Source of the DNA: Adineta vaga
Lineage: Eukaryota; Rotifera
DNA: 64,000 nt
Assembly: GCA_021613535.1 (NCBI GenBank)
Contig: CP075494.1
Span: 6,076,001 to 6,140,000, forward strand
Direction of reading: 5' to 3'
In this document: positions 59,050 through 64,000 of the stretch, piece by piece
Numbering within the stretch: the stretch's first letter is position 1
Layout of the letters: every line of letters starts with the position of its first letter
Program-made: the position numbers and the translations under genes
The notes under the pieces: generated by a model
Database searches by the model: none
What the model was told of the DNA's origin: nothing
The model's input: only the letters and a program-made list of their open reading frames with translations

Positions 59050-62000
59050 ATGGATGAAAAGAAATTACAAAGTATTATCGTTTTAATTCGTTTCTTCTTC
59101 TAGCTAATATTGTTTTTTATGTAATAGAACTTCTACGAAAAGCACAACGAGTTCGTCAATTGAACATCGAAACGAATTCGAAACAAAAAATTGATATCTA
59201 TCATGAAGCAGCTGAAGCATGTCGATCGATTGGTAAACTTTCTGTTCAATTCACTAGAACGAAAGAAAAAAAGACGATAGTCTTTATTTTAGGTGATTAT
59301 GATCAAGCAATTATCTATTTTAATCTTGAATTACATGAATCAGTATTAGCAAATTTATCTGATGATATTCTATATTGTCATCGTTTTCTTGGCGAATGTT
59401 ATCTATATAAAAATAGTTTTCATACAAGTGAAAAATATCAGTTAAATTTCTTATCATTATCTAAAATCTATGGAAATAATGAACGAATTGAACAAGCATA
59501 TACATGTTTATCAAATACATATTGGTTATGGTTGAGTTATATACAAGATGATATTTTGTATGATATAGAAAATGATCCATTACCACATCGTTTATGTAAA
59601 CAAAGTTTAGAAGCAGCAGAGAATAGTTTATCTGTTATTGATAAACTTGATTGGCAATTAGAAAATGAAATAAGAGAAAAACGTTTAGTTAAAATGAAAA
59701 ATATCGAAGAAAAACAACAAGATTTTGCTTTAAGACGTGTTAGAAGTTATATTAATATCGGTATGTATTTCCATAAAATTTTGTTGTTTTTTTTGCAAAT
59801 ATAAAACTTTCGATTTCTTTAGCTAATGCTTTATGTGAAATATACATCAATGATAATACAGATAATGAAAGTCTAAAATCCTTTAGTCAATATATAAAAA
59901 AAGCTGTTGAACTAGCAAAGTATACCAACTAATTTGTCATCATCAAAAAAATATTTCTTGATGTTTCTTTCTTCTTATTAGAAAATATCATCTATATCAA
60001 GAATTAGCACGTTTACATTCATCATTATCATGTTTTTATTTAAGTGTACCAAATTATTTACAATATAAAAAAGAAATTCTTGCTACCATGCAACAAGCAA
60101 TACATTATTCACGTTTAACTAAAAACGCACATGATTATCTCTCATGTTTATATGATATTGCTCAAGTAAGATTATCTAACATACAAACAACGATAAAAAA
60201 TGCCTTTTTTTTTAGACATTGGTTTCATTTGATGATTATGAAAATGCGAAAATGTATCTCTTGAAAATCTATCAATACAAAAATACTGATAGTCCTATTA
60301 AAGAAAAGGCAATGCAAGATTTAGCAAATGGTAAATGCTATTGATTGTTTGTTCTATTGATAAGATTTATCTTATGAAAACATTTCAGTTCAACGAATTC
60401 TTACCGGTCTTGAAGATCGATATGAAAAAGAAGTTAATCTACGAAAGAAAATGTCTCTTGCAGAAAAATGTGCAGATACATTTTCTAGTCTATGTCGAAA
60501 TGAACAAAGTAAACATTATTATCTAAAACAAGTAAAGTTGTCTTGAAAATTGTGGGAAAAAAAAGAAGAAAATTAAACTTTTTTTTATTCGATAGTTAAA
60601 ACATGCTCAAGAATTAGATTTAGATGAAGAACAAATGGCAACGATCTATTCATCACTGGGTAGTATCTGTCAAGATTTAAAAGAATGGCAATTGAGTATT
60701 GATTACTTTCGACGTGAAATGAGTTGTCGAATTGGTTTCAATGTGAATGCTGATATAGAAGTATCGATCTATTATGATATTTTTTTAGAAATAGTTTTAG
60801 AATGAATTTCTCTTTTCTAGCAAGGTTATTCATTATGTGAAATTATTAAATGTCAATATCGTTTAAAACTTGATCTTCAAACACGAATAAATACTTTTCA
60901 ACGTGTATTAACAATAGCTCGATCAACAAATAATAAAAGTTTAATTGTAAAAAACGAATTATTTAATTGCCTTGTTTTGCAATTCATTCTTATTTCAAAT
61001 AGAGAATGGCAATTGCTTTAGTCTTTGCAATGAAATTACGTGATTCTAATATACATTTAAATGATGATTTAGAAACATTTATGATCAATATTCAACCACC
61101 GATAAACGAAGAAAATTACAGTGATATTTTACGATGTTCAGAACGTTGTGCAAATGAATTAATTCCATCCGAGACTGATCAATTAGAAGATGAAAATTCG
61201 ACATTAGTAAGTGAATAGAATCATATTTTCGATACTTTAAATTTAATTAATTCTTGGTTGTTCTTTTTTCCTAGAACAATATTTGTTATTCTAAAACTCG
61301 TTTACATTTAGCATGTAAAGAAAAAGTCGGTTTGAAAAAAGTTATTCAATTGATTACTGAAGGCGTAATAACAATGCATTATTTTTAAAAGAAATAAATC
61401 ATTTCTATTCCATTTAGGACGATATCAATCTATTCGATAGTTTGGGCTGGACACCTTTACATATAGCAATTGATCATGAATGTATTGATATTGTTCGATA
61501 TCTTTTGGATCGAAAAGCAAATATAAATACAAAGACAAATAATGGTATAACACCAATGATTATTGCATGTCATCGAGGTTATTTCGATATTATTGAAATT
61601 TTATTAACCTATGGTGCACGAATTGATCTTCGTACAAATAATGTTTGATAGACTTATGATTTTAATGTATTGATTGATTTGTATATATTTGTATAGGGTT
61701 ATACCGCTGTTGATTATTTATTGGATTGTGATAAAAATATGTCGTTAATTGATCAAAGAAAATTCAATCGTTTGAAAGAATTACTTTTAATTGCAATGAA
61801 AAGTTTGTTGATGTTAAAGAATATTTGTAAAATAATGTCAATAATTATTGTCTAGAAGATGAGCCGATGTATTGTATTCAATCCATTGTTCGAAGTGATT
61901 TTGATGATAAACAAATGTTTGATTCTTAGATTTTTTAAAGTGAATTGAAACGAATTGTTTGATTTTTTAAGGATATTAACCAATATTAATCATTCAATTC

Positions 62001-63402
62001 CGTATAAAACTAATCGAACAGATGGTAATATGATTACAAATAAACGTGTACGTTAAATTTATGAAATAAAAGATAAAATTCACGTTTTCAAATGTTTAGT
62101 TACGTCAAAATAATAAAAAGAACAAATTTTCGATTGTTAAACATGAGAAATGGGATTATGATGATGACAGTTATATTATGAATGATTTTCAGACAATTGA
62201 AACCATTTCAAAACCACAGAGAGAACAATTACAATCACCTTCATATACTCCTGCACAAAAACGACGATGTTCAACAATTGATAATGATCTTTCATCATCA
62301 GATGATATCGAAATTCTAAATATCGATGATTTAGATTTTGTTACACCATTTCAAAAGGATCAATCAATTTCATCTCTACAACTAATTACACCAAAATCAA
62401 CTACTCGATCTCGACGTCCATCAGTAGCATCATCTATAAATACACCTATTATTCTTTCACCGCCGATTTCGTATGAAACAAATACAAGAATTATTCGATG
62501 TATAGCTAACATAGCCAATCCAATAGATGAAGACAAAAAATTACGAATACCAATGTAAGAGAGAGAACAAAACAATCTGTCGATTGAAAATTTTAAGTTG
62601 TTCTTTTAGTTCATCAACCGAAACGATCACTACTCTTCGTTATCAAGTGTTAAAACGTTTGTATGACAATTATAATATTTATGCTTGTTTTGTGATACTC
62701 TATGATAAACAAGATTGGGAATTAGGAATGTCGGAAAGTGATACAATTCAACTAGCTATTCCAGTTGATGAATCAGATGTAAGTTGTAAATAAAAGATTA
62801 TTTTTTTATTATTAAACTAAGAGATTTTAATTCGTAATAGATTCGAGCAATTTATATTGAAAAAGATCCAATAATGATATACGAACAGATTTGTAAAGAA
62901 CAATGTTTAGTTGTTTATTCAAATATTCGATTAGTATTAAAGAAGTTTTTCGAAAAACTTGAATTATCTCTTCAACGATTAAGTTTAAAAGTCGATCAAA
63001 CAATTAATATATTAAAAGTTTTCGAAAATTTTATGTTTATCTACTCAATTAATCTTTCAGGTAATTGTTCTATTTTGATTTCATATTTTTTTATTTGATT
63101 TTGTCTTCTATATTAAAGAAAATCATCTAACAGATGAAATATTTGATCAATTAGAAAAATTAACATTAAATCAAACAAAAACATTAAATTTATCAAAAAA
63201 TAAATTTACATCCAATGGTATTCGAACATTATTCGAACGAAAAATCATGGTAAAACTAGTAGAGATTCGAATTATTGATCGAGTTTTCTTTTCTATTTAG
63301 AATAATTTAGTTGTACTCGATTTAACGGGTAATATCGATATTGATTGTATCACAATATTATTTCTTCGAACTCATTTTCCGAATATGACTGTTTATCATT
63401 AA
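59050..63402 (+). CDS. TONSL: TONSL (Tonsoku-like) replication-repair scaffold
   Basis: About twenty exons from ATG 59050 (MDEKKLQ|KLLRKAQRVRQ) to TAA 63402. Domain order matches TONSL exactly: N-terminal TPR array ('GDYDQAIIYFNLELHESV', 'YCHRFLGECYLYKNSFHTSE', later 'YSSLGSICQDLKEWQLSIDY'), acidic linker, ankyrin repeats ('TRLHLACKEK', 'GWTPLHIAIDHECIDIVRYL', 'ITPMIIACHRGYFDIIEILL'), a Ser-rich linker ('SSDDIEILNIDDLDF'), a ubiquitin-like segment ('CFVILYDKQDWEL'), and C-terminal LRRs ('TKTLNLSKNKFTSNG', 'VVLDLTGNIDID'). TONSL with MMS22L loads RAD51 on stressed forks and reads newly deposited histone H4. Ankyrin histone-reading residues differ from human (see findings). Internal exon limits not all verified. 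Confidence 0.85.
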
Positions 63403-63716
63403 GTAGAATGAATGTTTTTCAAAGATATGTGAAAGAGAGATTTAACATTGATTTTCAATGTTTTTATTTCATTAAATAGATTTTTTTTCCTACTCAAATT
63501 CATCATAATAGTTACTGCAAGACATTGAATTCGATTGGGCGGAAATGAAGAATGTACGAACAATGAGATACATTACATTTTGCCAGAAGTCATATTATAC
63601 AAAAAGAAAACCCATTAAATGTTCGAAAAGAGTAATAGCCATAGCCTTCTTTCATTTCTTAATATTATTAACAATAGAATAGAAGCAATTCTTTTTATTC
63701 CATAAAATTTCAAATC
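63403..63716. other. Intergenic
   Basis: Short spacer between TONSL stop and the next ATG; AT-rich, nothing recognised. Confidence 0.5.
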
Positions 63717-64000
63717 ATGACTGAGACAAATGTTAATACAGTTTCAACAGAAACATCTGCTGATGTTCCAACACTGGAAAAACATAATTCAAAAGCACAT
63801 GTTTTCATCCGACGTGGTTCGATCTATCCTGGTATTGGAAGTAGTTTCAATGCTAATATGTTCGCTGCTCGAATGCATCGTCTATCCACACGTAGTTCTA
63901 TTCCTCGTTCGGGCTATGATCGTCGTAATATTCGATATGAAAATTCGTATCAAATGGAACCCGATCAAAGTCATAAAGTTGATATGGATCAATTACGTCG
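63717..64000 (+). CDS. Tctex1-type dynein light chain, partial
   Basis: Starts at ATG 63717 (MTETNVNTVSTETSADVPTL) and runs off the window, so only about 95 residues are visible. After a Ser/Thr-rich head and 'HVFIRRGSIYPGIGSSFN' comes 'NIRYENSYQMEPDQSHKVD', which resembles the beginning of a Tctex1 domain ('YENTYQ..P...F'), as in TCTEX1D/DYNLT5-type proteins of dynein-2 and axonemal dynein complexes. With DRC10 it would be the second ciliary gene of the window. No intron in the visible part. Confidence 0.6.
   Translation, partial: MTETNVNTVSTETSADVPTLEKHNSKAHVFIRRGSIYPGIGSSFNANMFAARMHRLSTRSSIPRSGYDRRNIRYENSYQMEPDQSHKVDMDQLR

Noticed and set aside
1-64000. CRISPR arrays, operons, prophage or transposable elements
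   Set aside because: No regularly spaced repeats, no terminal inverted repeats around transposase-like frames, and no reverse transcriptase or integrase motif was found; the DNA is eukaryotic.

Overview
The window is eukaryotic nuclear DNA, AT-rich and gene-dense. Genes are cut by many very short GT-AG introns (mostly about 45-65 bp), on both strands, with gaps usually below 1 kb. The gene content is clearly metazoan: UNC80, NIM1K, a DRC10 axonemal protein, TONSL, PARPBP/PARI, galectin, ADAM-like protease, tetraspanin. Compactness, intron size and codon use fit a small invertebrate; a bdelloid rotifer is my best guess, but that is inference. I see no transposon, virus, CRISPR array or rRNA.

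Layout. 133-3078 (+): a two-domain galectin, a doubtful small ORF and a small secreted Cys protein. 3338-4739 (-): a CDK1/2-type kinase, divergent from an intronless secreted S1-type protease (5487-6452, +). 6888-12256 (-): a PARPBP/PARI homologue with a C-terminal PIP box, the V-ATPase accessory subunit ATP6AP1, and ribosomal protein L26. 13166-14695 (+): NIM1 kinase. 15036-16973 (-): a four-TM protein with LDLa repeats. 19001-22471 (-): two tandem DDX6/Me31B helicases with a gene-conversion patch. 23376-23726 (-): a small secreted protein. 23937-28124 (+): DRC10, whose one long intron hosts a STEAP-like reductase on the other strand. 28202-39812 (-): an UNC80 homologue, the largest gene. 41045-44764 (-): a tetraspanin and a zinc-finger mono-ADP-ribosyltransferase. 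46021-46896 (+): an unknown protein, then tRNA-Leu(UAA). 47515-49161 (-): SGT1. 49962-51815 (+): imidazolonepropionase (AMDHD1). 51984-52811 (-) and 53476-53811 (+): unknown proteins. 53920-55340 (+): an ADAM-like metalloprotease with a possible frameshift. 56372-58591 (+): an Asn/Pro-rich structural protein. 59050-63402 (+): a TONSL homologue. 63717-end (+): start of a Tctex1-type dynein light chain.

The genes are individually regulated housekeeping and neuronal/ciliary genes, not an operon. Three themes recur: replication-fork repair (PARI-like, TONSL-like, and loosely the ART), cilia (DRC10, Tctex1), and membrane or secreted proteins. The least conventional loci are the four-finger ART, the nested STEAP gene, the TONSL homologue with changed histone-reading residues, the converted DDX6 pair and the Asn/Pro-rich protein. 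Exon joins were read by eye from GT-AG sites and reading phase. Family names rest on remembered homologues, since no search was run.
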